NCBI RefSeq assembly: GCF_003096715.1 | Contig: NZ_QEOL01000011.1 | Location: 124,001 to 188,000, forward strand | DNA length: 64,000 bases | Direction of reading: 5' to 3' | Source of the DNA: Paraburkholderia silvatlantica | Lineage (GTDB): Bacteria > Pseudomonadota > Gammaproteobacteria > Burkholderiales > Burkholderiaceae | Shown here: positions 37,037 to 44,525 of the stretch, piece by piece | Layout: every line of letters begins with the position of its first letter | Numbering within the stretch: position 1 is the first letter of the stretch | Position numbers and translations under genes: made by a program | Notes under the pieces: generated by a model | What the model was told of the DNA's origin: nothing | Database searches by the model: none | Seen by the model: only the letters and a program-made list of their open reading frames with translations

Positions 37037-37063
37037 TCTTGGTGCGATTACAGGAGAATGAGC

Positions 37064-38056
37064 ATGATGCATCCGGTTCCCACAAAGATCACCACTGTCG
37101 CCGAGTTTCCGAAACACACGATGCCAGAGAATCTGGTTGTACGCGCCGATGGGTCGATATTGGTCGTCGCGTCGCCCCAATGCGAAGTCTGGTACGTGCC
37201 TGCTCCCACTGGTCAGCTGCCGGTAGAGCCACTTCTGCTGCATACCTTCGACAAGAAACAACTGGCCCAGAGCTTCGTCGAGGCCGCGCCCGATATCTTT
37301 TACGTCTTCACTTATGGCGACGCCGTCCTGCACCGCTTCGACCTGCGCGGCTGGACGCCGGGCGAGCCGGTCAACCCCACGAAAGTTCTGCAATTCGAGC
37401 CACCCGCCGGCCCGAACGGCTGCTGCCTGCTCGCACCGGGGGTAATTCTTGTCGCCGACTGCGTCGAGGGGCTGATCTGGCGCGTCGATCTGACGAACGG
37501 CGGCACCAGCGCCGCAGCACGGGTGTGGCTGAAGCATGACTCGATGAATGCGGGCGGTGGGCATCCGCCGGTAAAGTTTTCAGACACTCAAGAAGTCCCG
37601 TTCCCGGGGATCAACGGTCTTCGCTACGGACCGAAGACCAGACACGTTTACTACACGACCTCATCGCTAGGCCTGTTCATGCGTGTCGCGGTCGACCCCG
37701 CGACGCTTGAACCGGCTGGGGAGCCCGAGCACCTCGCGGATATCGCGAATGTGGACGACCTCTGCCTCGATGAAAACCTCGGCGTCGCCTATATCACACG
37801 GCACCCGGACCACATCATCGAACGCGCATCGCTCGAGCCCGGCTCCTCGGGTTCGGAAGCTGCGGCCGGTGATCCCTTCACCGACAATCTGATTGGCCCG
37901 ACCAGCATCGATTGGGGCCGTGGACCCGACGATTACGGTCGTGTCGCCTACGTGCCGACAGACGGTGGAGTGATCAAGCTTCCATCGGACGGAGTTCTCC
38001 GCCCCGCCCGTCTCATCCGCATCGAATTCGCCATGGAAAGCGGCGCATCACACTGA
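37064..38056 (+). CDS. SMP-30/gluconolactonase-like beta-propeller protein
   Basis: A 330-residue soluble protein of repeated four-stranded blades, resembling SMP-30/LRE-type propellers. Blade-like strings include ENLVVRADGSILVVASPQ near residue 21, GCCLLAPGVILVADC near 128, GINGLRYGPKTRHVYYTTS near 185 and DDLCLDENLGVAYITRHP near 231. AGGAG seven bases before ATG 37064 decides the start (other ATGs at 37058 and 37067). No signal peptide. Members of this superfamily hydrolyse lactones or organophosphate esters or have no known activity; the substrate is unknown. The next gene encodes a carboxymuconolactone-decarboxylase-like protein, which fits a lactone or ring-cleavage pathway. Confidence 0.7.
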   Translation: MMHPVPTKITTVAEFPKHTMPENLVVRADGSILVVASPQCEVWYVPAPTGQLPVEPLLLHTFDKKQLAQSFVEAAPDIFYVFTYGDAVLHRFDLRGWTPGEPVNPTKVLQFEPPAGPNGCCLLAPGVILVADCVEGLIWRVDLTNGGTSAAARVWLKHDSMNAGGGHPPVKFSDTQEVPFPGINGLRYGPKTRHVYYTTSSLGLFMRVAVDPATLEPAGEPEHLADIANVDDLCLDENLGVAYITRHPDHIIERASLEPGSSGSEAAAGDPFTDNLIGPTSIDWGRGPDDYGRVAYVPTDGGVIKLPSDGVLRPARLIRIEFAMESGASH

Positions 38057-38112
38057 GGGTCGACCAGGCCATGCGAGTCATGTGATCACGACTGAAAACA
38101 GGAGCAACCACG

Positions 38113-38706
38113 ATGACTGAATCAAAACGAGGCCTGGGCGGGCGGTTACCGCTCTTCGACCCGGCGAGCCTGAGTAGCGCGCAGCGGGGGCTTTACGACG
38201 CGTTGCAGAAAAGCTGGGTGATGTTTGCCAACAAGATCGGGGTCAAGGCGACGACCGAAGACGGTAGCCTGATCGGCCCGTTCAACTTCTTCCTTCTACA
38301 CCCCGAAGTGACGGAGAAGCTGTCGGATTTCCAGGACGCGGAAGAAGCCAATACGACGCTTCCAAAGCGCGTGCGTGAAATCGTGATCATTACGGTAGGC
38401 GCAATCTGGGGCGCCAATTACGAGCTATATGCCCGTGGCCACGTGGCTCGCGAAGCCGGCCTGTCCGACAACGCTCTTGCCATAATCGCCGCTGGCGGTA
38501 TCCCTGATGACCTGAGCGCCGAGGAAAGGATCGCCGCGCGTCTCGCGCGCGAACTCTCGACTCGCCACCGCATCGACGACGAGCTATACCAGGCAGCCGA
38601 GGAGGCCTTTGGCAGGACGGGTCTGTTCGACATCGTCGCTGTCATGGGTGTGTACCAAACGGTATGCTCCGGGCTCGCGTTATTTGAGGTGCCGGCGCCC
38701 GCCTGA
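38113..38706 (+). CDS. Carboxymuconolactone decarboxylase family protein
   Basis: A 197-residue all-helical protein. The family core is LPKRVREIVIITVGAIWGAN near residue 76, then YELYARGHVAREAGL, with the conserved glutamate and histidine. The AhpD CxxC redox pair is absent, so this is the decarboxylase-like rather than the peroxidase-like branch. AGGAGC lies 8 bases before the ATG. It starts 56 bases after the propeller gene and is probably co-transcribed. The exact reaction is unknown. Confidence 0.78.
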   Translation: MTESKRGLGGRLPLFDPASLSSAQRGLYDALQKSWVMFANKIGVKATTEDGSLIGPFNFFLLHPEVTEKLSDFQDAEEANTTLPKRVREIVIITVGAIWGANYELYARGHVAREAGLSDNALAIIAAGGIPDDLSAEERIAARLARELSTRHRIDDELYQAAEEAFGRTGLFDIVAVMGVYQTVCSGLALFEVPAPA

Positions 38707-38871
38707 TGAAAACGGCTTGCAGTGCGTTGGATGCGGAAAGACCGTGAACTTAAACGTCGAAGCCCGGGCATGTGGGACCCGGCTAAATTTTGAGAGATGC
38801 TGATAACGGAGCAAGGCGTGGTACATCCTCTTCATCCACGAATCGGGCAGCGCCAGGTTGAGGGAGCAGCC

Positions 38872-39321
38872 ATGGTGAGCAACGAATCCGTGGGTTTCAA
38901 TGGCTTATTGGCAGTACTCGTAACAAGGTCCGTTGGGTCGATGTGGTGCGCCTATGCATTTGCCGCGCTGACACTGATCAGCTTACCGGAGGCCATTCAC
39001 CAAGGCACGTTCGCGCTCATCTCCTGGATATCGCAGACCTTTTTGCAGTTGGTCCTGCTCTCGGTCATCATGGTCGGACAGCAAGTCTTGGCGAAGGCTT
39101 CCGACAAACAAGCACTTCAGACATTTCAGGACACTGAGGCGGTCCTACGACTTACCGACGAGATCCACAGCCTCGTAAAGGTAAACAACGGACTTACCGA
39201 TGAAATTCACCGTGTTGTCAGCTTGGGAACAGACCAGGTCGTCAACGAAATTCACTGTACACGCTCTCTGGTGAAAACAACCCATCGGGGACAACGAGCC
39301 GATGACATAGTGGATTTCTGA
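38872..39321 (+). CDS. Small conserved membrane protein of unknown function
   Basis: A 149-residue protein with two hydrophobic segments (about 22-45 and 50-72: MWCAYAFAALTLISLPEAI and TFLQLVLLSVIMVGQQVL) and a polar C-terminal half. The first part resembles short uncharacterised membrane proteins common in bacteria. The tail is odd: the word EIH recurs three times (TDEIHSLVKV, TDEIHRVVSL, VNEIHCTRSL) at about 18-20-residue spacing, suggesting a repeated helix or coiled coil. ATG 38872 follows GGGAGC; an upstream start at 38797 is possible. Confidence 0.6.
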   Translation: MVSNESVGFNGLLAVLVTRSVGSMWCAYAFAALTLISLPEAIHQGTFALISWISQTFLQLVLLSVIMVGQQVLAKASDKQALQTFQDTEAVLRLTDEIHSLVKVNNGLTDEIHRVVSLGTDQVVNEIHCTRSLVKTTHRGQRADDIVDF

Positions 39322-39530
39322 CACCGTTACCTGCCGGCATGCTCGATGAAGAGCGAGTCAACTCCGGCCAATGTCAAGGACGTCGTCCAAACCGCTCGCG
39401 CGTGTACCATTGAGCTTTCCAGCCGAGGTCTGCTTGCGCAGCGGCTTCTGGCGGGCCCGTGAGGGTTAGATTGCTTTATCTACCCGTTTCGTAGTGCCCA
39501 TGAAGAACGGTAACGGGAGTATATTTCGCT
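39322..39530. other. Non-coding gap before the MarR gene
   Basis: 209 bases with no recognisable gene. A short inverted repeat CTAC-N7-GTAG (39480-39494) lies in front of the regulator; the TGTAAGG palindrome found at 37021 is not repeated here. Confidence 0.35.
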
Positions 39531-40079
39531 ATGTTGAAACGGAAGGACCAGAGCTCTCCGCCTGATTTTGTTATGCAGGCCTATGCCGAGGAATTGCCCC
39601 CGGACATCTTCCTGTCGATCCGCCTGCTTTTCGCACTGAGGAATTCGGTTCAGCGCGTGAATGCCGATCTGGCTCATTGGCTCGGACCCGACGCCCTTTC
39701 CCCGGGACGGATGCAGATGCTGATGATCCTGTGGGCAAAGAAAGGTGCTGTTCTGCAAAGAGACCTCGTTGATATTTTGGGCGTCTCTCGTGCCAGTGTC
39801 TCCGAACTGCTCGATCTTTTGTCACGTGATGAATTGGTGAAGACAAGACCGGATACGCAACATGGTCGGCGTATTTATGTCGAGCTTACAGCTCTCGGAC
39901 GCGAGGTCGCGACCCGACAAATTCGTGAGAACGGTCACCGCTTGGATGTCGCGCTTGGCAAGCTATCGCAACTGGAAAAGCACGATTTGATCAATCGGCT
40001 TGATCATATTTGTGTGCTTGACAACTGCCACTGCCCCGACTGCAACCACACGTTCGGTCGTACCAAGGCTTCGGCCTGA
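39531..40079 (+). CDS. MarR family transcriptional regulator with Cys-rich tail
   Basis: A 182-residue winged-helix protein. The recognition region is VLQRDLVDILGVSRASVSEL near residue 73, followed by the wing LVKTRPDTQHGRRIYVELT. The dimerisation helices flank it. The C-terminus holds CVLDNCHCPDCNH, four cysteines and a histidine within 13 residues, which is unusual for MarR proteins and could bind metal or sense thiol stress. It lies downstream of the propeller/decarboxylase genes and is the likely local regulator. Its codon use and GC are less biased than in the surrounding backbone. Confidence 0.82.
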   Translation: MLKRKDQSSPPDFVMQAYAEELPPDIFLSIRLLFALRNSVQRVNADLAHWLGPDALSPGRMQMLMILWAKKGAVLQRDLVDILGVSRASVSELLDLLSRDELVKTRPDTQHGRRIYVELTALGREVATRQIRENGHRLDVALGKLSQLEKHDLINRLDHICVLDNCHCPDCNHTFGRTKASA

Positions 40080-40175
40080 TCTACTGTTTTCCCTTTCCTC
40101 TATACTTCCCAACTTCCAATGCATTTGCCCATCCGTGCGCCGGGCTATATACCGCTTACATGCAAGGAGTTCTTC

Positions 40176-40256
40176 ATGCATCTCGTGCGACCGATGGCCT
40201 ACATCGGTCAGCAACCATGGCATGACCTCGGCGTGTTGATTTGCACGGAATCCTGA
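40176..40256 (+). pseudogene. Truncated N-terminus resembling DUF932 proteins
   Basis: A 26-codon frame behind a good AAGGAG site (40164-40169). It reads MHLVRPMAYIGQQPWHDLGV, the typical opening of DUF932-type proteins found on plasmids, integrative elements and phages, then runs into the IS21-like end at 40234 and stops. The rest of the gene is missing. Confidence 0.5.
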
Positions 40257-40524
40257 CCTACCCTGCGCGGTAGTTTGCATCGAATATTGACCCACGTAGA
40301 ACACTGACCTGCTCGGCAACGGGCAGGGGAACGGAGTGATCGACGTGGCTATATTGAGCATCATCCGACGCTGGCACTTTCGCGATCATGTCTCCTTGCG
40401 CGAGATTGCCAAACGACTGGGTGTGTCCAGAAACACGGTCAGACGCTACATACGGGCCGGCACCGTCCTGCCGGCCTATCCAGAACGCCACAGCCCCAGC
40501 ATCGCTTCACCGACGTGTGCGTGA
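40234..40524 (+). mobile_element. IS21-family left end, truncated element
   Basis: The sequence starts with TG and carries the multiple related repeats characteristic of IS21 ends: TTTGCACGGAATCCTGACCT (from 40240), TTTGCATCGAATATTGACCC (from 40274) and a shorter GAACACTGACCTG near 40299. They precede an istA start. No right end, no istB. Confidence 0.7.
40336..40524 (+). pseudogene. IstA N-terminal fragment (IS21 transposase)
   Basis: A 62-codon remnant starting at GTG 40336 behind AACGGAG. It has the IstA helix-turn-helix HVSLREIAKRLGVSRNTVRR followed by YIRAG, then stops; the full protein has about 390-510 residues with a DDE domain, all absent. From 40525 to 40654 nothing recognisable remains before the hemJ stop codon. 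Confidence 0.75.
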
Positions 40525-40654
40525 AGCAGGAGGACAGCCGGCGTGTTATAGCGGCCCGCATGCGCAGCGAAACAACGAGCGCCATCCGACGGCGCCCGCG
40601 TGGGAGAAAAAGCTGGATTACGCGCCGCAGCGGCGACGTCAGTGAGTCAGTGGT

Positions 40655-41077
40655 TCAGAACGGCTTGATGACAACCAGCGCCACCGCAGCCAGCATGCCG
40701 AGCACGGGAAGCTCGTTGAACATGCGATACCACTTGTCGGAGCGGCGGTTTTCGCCGCGCTCGAAAGTCTTGAGCAAACGTCCGCAGTACGCGTGATAGA
40801 TGATGAGCAGCACCACCACGCCCACTTTCGCATGGATCCAGCCCTGGCCGCGTCCAATCCCCACCACGAGCCACAGCCACAAGCCGCATAGCAGCGCGGG
40901 CACGGCGATCATCGTCATGAAGCGATAGAGCTTGCGCGCCATGATGAGCAGACGCTTGACGGCCGCCGGTTCGGTTTCCATCGCGAGATTCACGAAGATG
41001 CGCGGCAGGTAGAACAGGCCCGCGAACCACGAGGCGATGAGCACGATGTGAAACGTCTTGACCCAGAGCATCGACAT
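40655..41077 (-). CDS. hemJ: Protoporphyrinogen oxidase HemJ (CopD-like membrane protein)
   Basis: A 140-residue inner-membrane protein with four hydrophobic segments that oxidises protoporphyrinogen IX in haem synthesis of many proteobacteria. It starts MSMLWVKTFHIVLIASWFAG with the conserved early histidine (residue 10), and the HAKVGVVVLLIIYHAYCG segment near 83 carries the conserved His/Lys group. It is 75 bases after proA in the same direction but behind a hairpin. It marks the right border of the accessory region. Confidence 0.88.
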   Translation of the reverse strand: MSMLWVKTFHIVLIASWFAGLFYLPRIFVNLAMETEPAAVKRLLIMARKLYRFMTMIAVPALLCGLWLWLVVGIGRGQGWIHAKVGVVVLLIIYHAYCGRLLKTFERGENRRSDKWYRMFNELPVLGMLAAVALVVIKPF

Positions 41078-41107
41078 TATTTTTTCTTCTTCGTGAGCGA
41101 TTGTGCA

Positions 41108-41141
41108 ACGAGGCGGCGCGCCAAGCCGGGCGCCGCCTCGT
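41108..41141 (-). terminator. Hairpin after proA
   Basis: Perfect 12-bp stem ACGAGGCGGCGC/GCGCCGCCTCGT with a ten-base loop, 12 bases after the proA stop. It lacks a T tract. Confidence 0.55.
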
Positions 41142-41152
41142 GCGATGCGTAA

Positions 41153-42424
41153 TTATTGACGGCCTTCACCGTGGCCGAGCACCACGTATTTCAGCGAGGT
41201 CAGCCCTTCCAGACCGACCGGGCCGCGCGCGTGCAGCTTGTCGTTCGAGATGCCGATCTCCGCACCCAGACCGAACTCGAAACCGTCGGCGAAGCGCGTC
41301 GAGGCGTTCACCATCACACTCGCCGAATCGACTTCGCGCAGGAAACGCATGGCGCGGTCGTGGTCTTCGGTGACGATCGCGTCGGTATGGTGCGAACCGT
41401 AGGCGTTGATGTGCCCGATCGCGTCGTCGAGCGTGTCGACCACCTTCACCGCCAGCACCGGCGCGAGGTACTCGGTACGCCAGTCCTCTTCGGTCGCATC
41501 CACCAGCGGAGCGACACCCGCGTCGGCGAGAATCGAGCGCGCTGCGGCATCCACGCGCAGCTCGACTTCCTTCTCGCGATACAGGCGGCCAAGCGGCGGC
41601 AGCACGTCATGCGCAATGCCGCGCGCCACGAGCAGCGTCTCCATCGTGTTGCAGGTGCCGTAGCGGTGTGTCTTGGCGTTGTCGCACACGCTCAGCGCTT
41701 TCGCGAGATCGGCGCGGTCGTCCACGTAGACGTGACAGATGCCGTCGAGGTGCTTGATCATCGGCACGCGCGCCTCCGCCATCAGGCGCTCGATCAGGCT
41801 CTTGCCGCCGCGCGGCACGATCACGTCCACGAATTCCGTCATCGTGATGAGCTTGCCCACGGCCGCGCGGTCGGCGGTCTCGACCACCTGCACCGCGTCC
41901 TGCGGCAATCCCGCCGCGGCCAGCCCTTCGCCAATCAGCTTCGCGAGCGCAGTATTGCATTCGAGCGCCTCGGAACCGCCGCGCAGAATCGTGGCGTTGC
42001 CCGACTTCAGGCACAGCGCCGCCGCATCGATCGTCACGTTCGGCCGCGATTCGTAGATGATGCCGATCACGCCCAGCGGCACGCGCATCTGCCCGACCTG
42101 AATGCCGCTCGGACGGAACCTGAGGTTGCTGATCTCGCCGATGGGGTCCGACAGCGCGGCAACCTGGCGAAGGCCCTCGACCATTGTCTTGAGCGCCTTG
42201 TCCGACAGCGTGAGGCGGTCGATGAACGCCGCGTCGTGCCCCTTCTCCTTCGCGCGCGCGAGGTCGCGTGCGTTCGCATCCTTCAAGTGCTGCGCGTCGC
42301 GCTCAATGGCTTGCGCCACCGCTTCGAGTGCCGCGTTCTTCGCGGCTGTCGAGGCCCGTGCCATCGCGCGCGAAGCGTTGCGGGCGCGGCGGCCGAGGTC
42401 GGTCATGTACTGGTCGATATCCAT
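41153..42424 (-). CDS. proA: Glutamate-5-semialdehyde dehydrogenase
   Basis: A 423-residue NADPH-dependent enzyme reducing gamma-glutamyl phosphate in proline synthesis. The catalytic cysteine is in the segment RYGTCNTMETLLVA near residue 260; GVIGIIYESRPNVT near 110 and VPRGGKSLIERL near 200 are family motifs. ATG 42424 (MDIDQYMTDLG) is chosen; an in-frame ATG at 42439 adds five residues without a ribosome site. About 200 bases separate it from holA. Confidence 0.95.
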   Translation of the reverse strand: MDIDQYMTDLGRRARNASRAMARASTAAKNAALEAVAQAIERDAQHLKDANARDLARAKEKGHDAAFIDRLTLSDKALKTMVEGLRQVAALSDPIGEISNLRFRPSGIQVGQMRVPLGVIGIIYESRPNVTIDAAALCLKSGNATILRGGSEALECNTALAKLIGEGLAAAGLPQDAVQVVETADRAAVGKLITMTEFVDVIVPRGGKSLIERLMAEARVPMIKHLDGICHVYVDDRADLAKALSVCDNAKTHRYGTCNTMETLLVARGIAHDVLPPLGRLYREKEVELRVDAAARSILADAGVAPLVDATEEDWRTEYLAPVLAVKVVDTLDDAIGHINAYGSHHTDAIVTEDHDRAMRFLREVDSASVMVNASTRFADGFEFGLGAEIGISNDKLHARGPVGLEGLTSLKYVVLGHGEGRQ

Positions 42425-42624
42425 GGTGTCTTTCGTCATGCGGCGCGCGAGGCGCAGTCAGATGAGCTGCCCGAAGCGCGGTTCGATTCAAAGCGGTTCA
42501 GGCCGATTTTAAGGCCACCCGCCAAGGTTTGCTGGACGTGGCCGGGCGGCTCGGCAGCCGCACTGGCTGCGCGGCGGGCATAACGCAGGCGCCGTAGTGC
42601 CGGTTCAGGCAAGCGCGGAACGCC

Positions 42625-43818
42625 TTAGCCTGGCCGGCGCGACGGCCCTGCGGTGCGCGGTCGTGCCGCTGCTGAGGCCGCCGCGGCTGGGCTGGCTGGC
42701 TGCGCGCGCCCCGGCGCCACAGCACCACGCGCACTGGCCGCAGTGCGCGCCTGCGCTCCACTGTCGCGAGGCGCGGCCACGGTCATGGCGAGTTCGAACA
42801 GGCCATCCCAGGCATCGGGCGGCAGCGCATTGCGCCAGTCGGCGCGCGATTGCCCCGAAAGCCCCTTGACCTGGCGGTCGAGACGCGCCGCGAGCGCGAG
42901 ACCGCGCTCAAGCGTCGCTTCGCTCAGACGCGACAGCGCCGGCCCGATGAGCCGCTCGCGCGGCCCCCACACGCGGTTCTCGCGCAGCAGCATGGCGAGC
43001 GGCTTGCCCGCCGCCACGCCGCGCTTGATGCGCAATAACGTGCGGATTTCCTCGACCACGGCCCACAGCACCAGCACCGAAGCCTCGCCTTCGCCCTGCA
43101 GCCCGTCGAGCATGCGCGCGAGGCGGCCAGCGTCGCCTGTAAGCATCGCTTCGTTGAGCTTGAATACGTCGTAGCGCGCGACGTTGAGCACAGCGTCGTG
43201 AATCTGCTCGAAGCTCAGCACGCCTTGCGGATAAAGCAAACCAAGCTTCTGGATCTCCTGATGCGCCGCCAGCAGGTTGCCTTCCACACGCTCCGCCACG
43301 AACTGCAGCGCGCGCCGGCCGTCTTCGCCGGGCGCCACGCGCTGCCCTTGCAGCGCCAGACGCTGGCCGATCCAGTTCGGCAGCACCGCGCGCTCGACGG
43401 GATCGATCTTCAGCGCGACACCGCTCTCGGCCAGCGCCGTGAACCACGCGGACTTCTGCGTGGCGGCGTCGAGGCGAGGCAGCGTGACGAGCATCAGCAC
43501 GTCGGGATTCGAGGCGGCGGCGAGCGTCTTGAGCGCGTCCGCGCCTTCCTTGCCGGGCTTGCCCGATGGAATGCGCAACTCCACCAGTTGACGATCGCCG
43601 AAGAGCGACATCGACTGGCTCGCGCCGAGGAGCGAACTCCAGTCGAAGCCGCGCTCGACGGTGAACACCGAGCGGTCCGTAAAGCCCGCCGCGCGCGCGG
43701 CTGCGCGGATGCGGTCGCACGCCTCCTGGGCGAGCAGATGTTCGTCGCCGTAGACGACGTACAGGCCGGCCAGCCCTTTCGCGAGGTGCGGTTCGAGTGC
43801 GTCGGGTCGCAGTTGCAT
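42625..43818 (-). CDS. holA: DNA polymerase III subunit delta
   Basis: A 397-residue clamp-loader subunit that opens the sliding clamp. The N-terminal P-loop-like domain begins LAGLYVVYGDEHLLAQEACD near residue 17; the middle domain includes PNWIGQRLALQG and QFVAERVEGNLLAAHQEIQK, the latter a HolA signature. The core ends near 345; the last about 50 residues are an Ala/Pro/Arg-rich tail of low complexity. It follows lptE by 43 bases, the conserved leuS-lptE-holA order. Confidence 0.93.
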   Translation of the reverse strand: MQLRPDALEPHLAKGLAGLYVVYGDEHLLAQEACDRIRAAARAAGFTDRSVFTVERGFDWSSLLGASQSMSLFGDRQLVELRIPSGKPGKEGADALKTLAAASNPDVLMLVTLPRLDAATQKSAWFTALAESGVALKIDPVERAVLPNWIGQRLALQGQRVAPGEDGRRALQFVAERVEGNLLAAHQEIQKLGLLYPQGVLSFEQIHDAVLNVARYDVFKLNEAMLTGDAGRLARMLDGLQGEGEASVLVLWAVVEEIRTLLRIKRGVAAGKPLAMLLRENRVWGPRERLIGPALSRLSEATLERGLALAARLDRQVKGLSGQSRADWRNALPPDAWDGLFELAMTVAAPRDSGAQARTAASARGAVAPGRAQPASPAAAASAAARPRTAGPSRRPG

Positions 43819-43861
43819 GGCGCTCGGTCGAAGATCGCTCAGTAGAGGGAAACAGCGCGCA

Positions 43862-44425
43862 CTACAGCGGCGGCGGCGGCAGCGGTGCGCGCGGCGCGAC
43901 ACCCGGCACAACCTGATCAGGCGTCGGGTTGATCGACTTCAGCACGGCAAGGCGCCGCATGAGCTGGTCGACAGCGTCGTTCTGCATGTCGGTGAACAGC
44001 AGATCGGCTTCCTGCGTCTTGGCGGTCGAGAACTGATCGCTGTAGGTCATCGCGCGGTTCAGCGAAATCATGCTCGGCTGGATCAGCATGGTGCCGTCCG
44101 GTCTCGTGAGCGTGTAGCTCAGCGAATAGTTGACCTGATATTCCACCACGGCGCCGAGCGAATTGAGCGTAAGCGTGCTGAAGCTACGCCCTTCGGAAAT
44201 GTGCAGCACAGCGTCGGCGTTGGCCACCGAGTCGACCACGACCGAATCGCTGCCGCCTTCGACCATGCGCGAGAGGCGCCCGACGAGCGGCGGCGGCGCG
44301 CCGACGACGGCGAGGCGCTTGAAGGCGAAGTTCTCCTCGCCGCGCAGCTGGAAGCCGCACGCCGAAAGGACCAGCGCGCCGCCCGCCACGAGCGGGAACA
44401 ACCTGAGAAACGATCTGCGAATCAC
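43862..44425 (-). CDS. lptE: LPS assembly lipoprotein LptE
   Basis: A 187-residue outer-membrane lipoprotein that plugs the LptD barrel and helps insert lipopolysaccharide. The signal sequence ends with the lipobox LSAC (cysteine near residue 23), followed by GFQLRGEENFAF, typical of LptE. The C-terminus is proline-rich. The start is a GTG at 44425 with AGGAG five bases upstream; an overlapping ATG is out of frame. It is 100 bases after leuS and before holA. Confidence 0.93.
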   Translation of the reverse strand: MIRRSFLRLFPLVAGGALVLSACGFQLRGEENFAFKRLAVVGAPPPLVGRLSRMVEGGSDSVVVDSVANADAVLHISEGRSFSTLTLNSLGAVVEYQVNYSLSYTLTRPDGTMLIQPSMISLNRAMTYSDQFSTAKTQEADLLFTDMQNDAVDQLMRRLAVLKSINPTPDQVVPGVAPRAPLPPPPL

Positions 44426-44525
44426 ATGGACTCCTGGGTTCGCGACAGAGTCGCCGGTGTCGGCTGAGCAGCCGCGCGCGATGCTTCGCGCGCTACGCCG
44501 CTCAACATGGCCCTGGTTTGCCTCG

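Noticed and set aside
36845..37063. Upstream open frame continuous with the propeller gene (SVDELFDAIFLEPIDQ...)
   Set aside because: The promoter, palindrome and AGGAG site of the propeller gene lie inside it; no recognisable family.
38609..38803. Frame with a zinc-ribbon-like CVGCGKT...ACGTR stretch
   Set aside because: Overlaps the end of the CMD-like gene in another frame, has no ribosome site and only a few suggestive residues.
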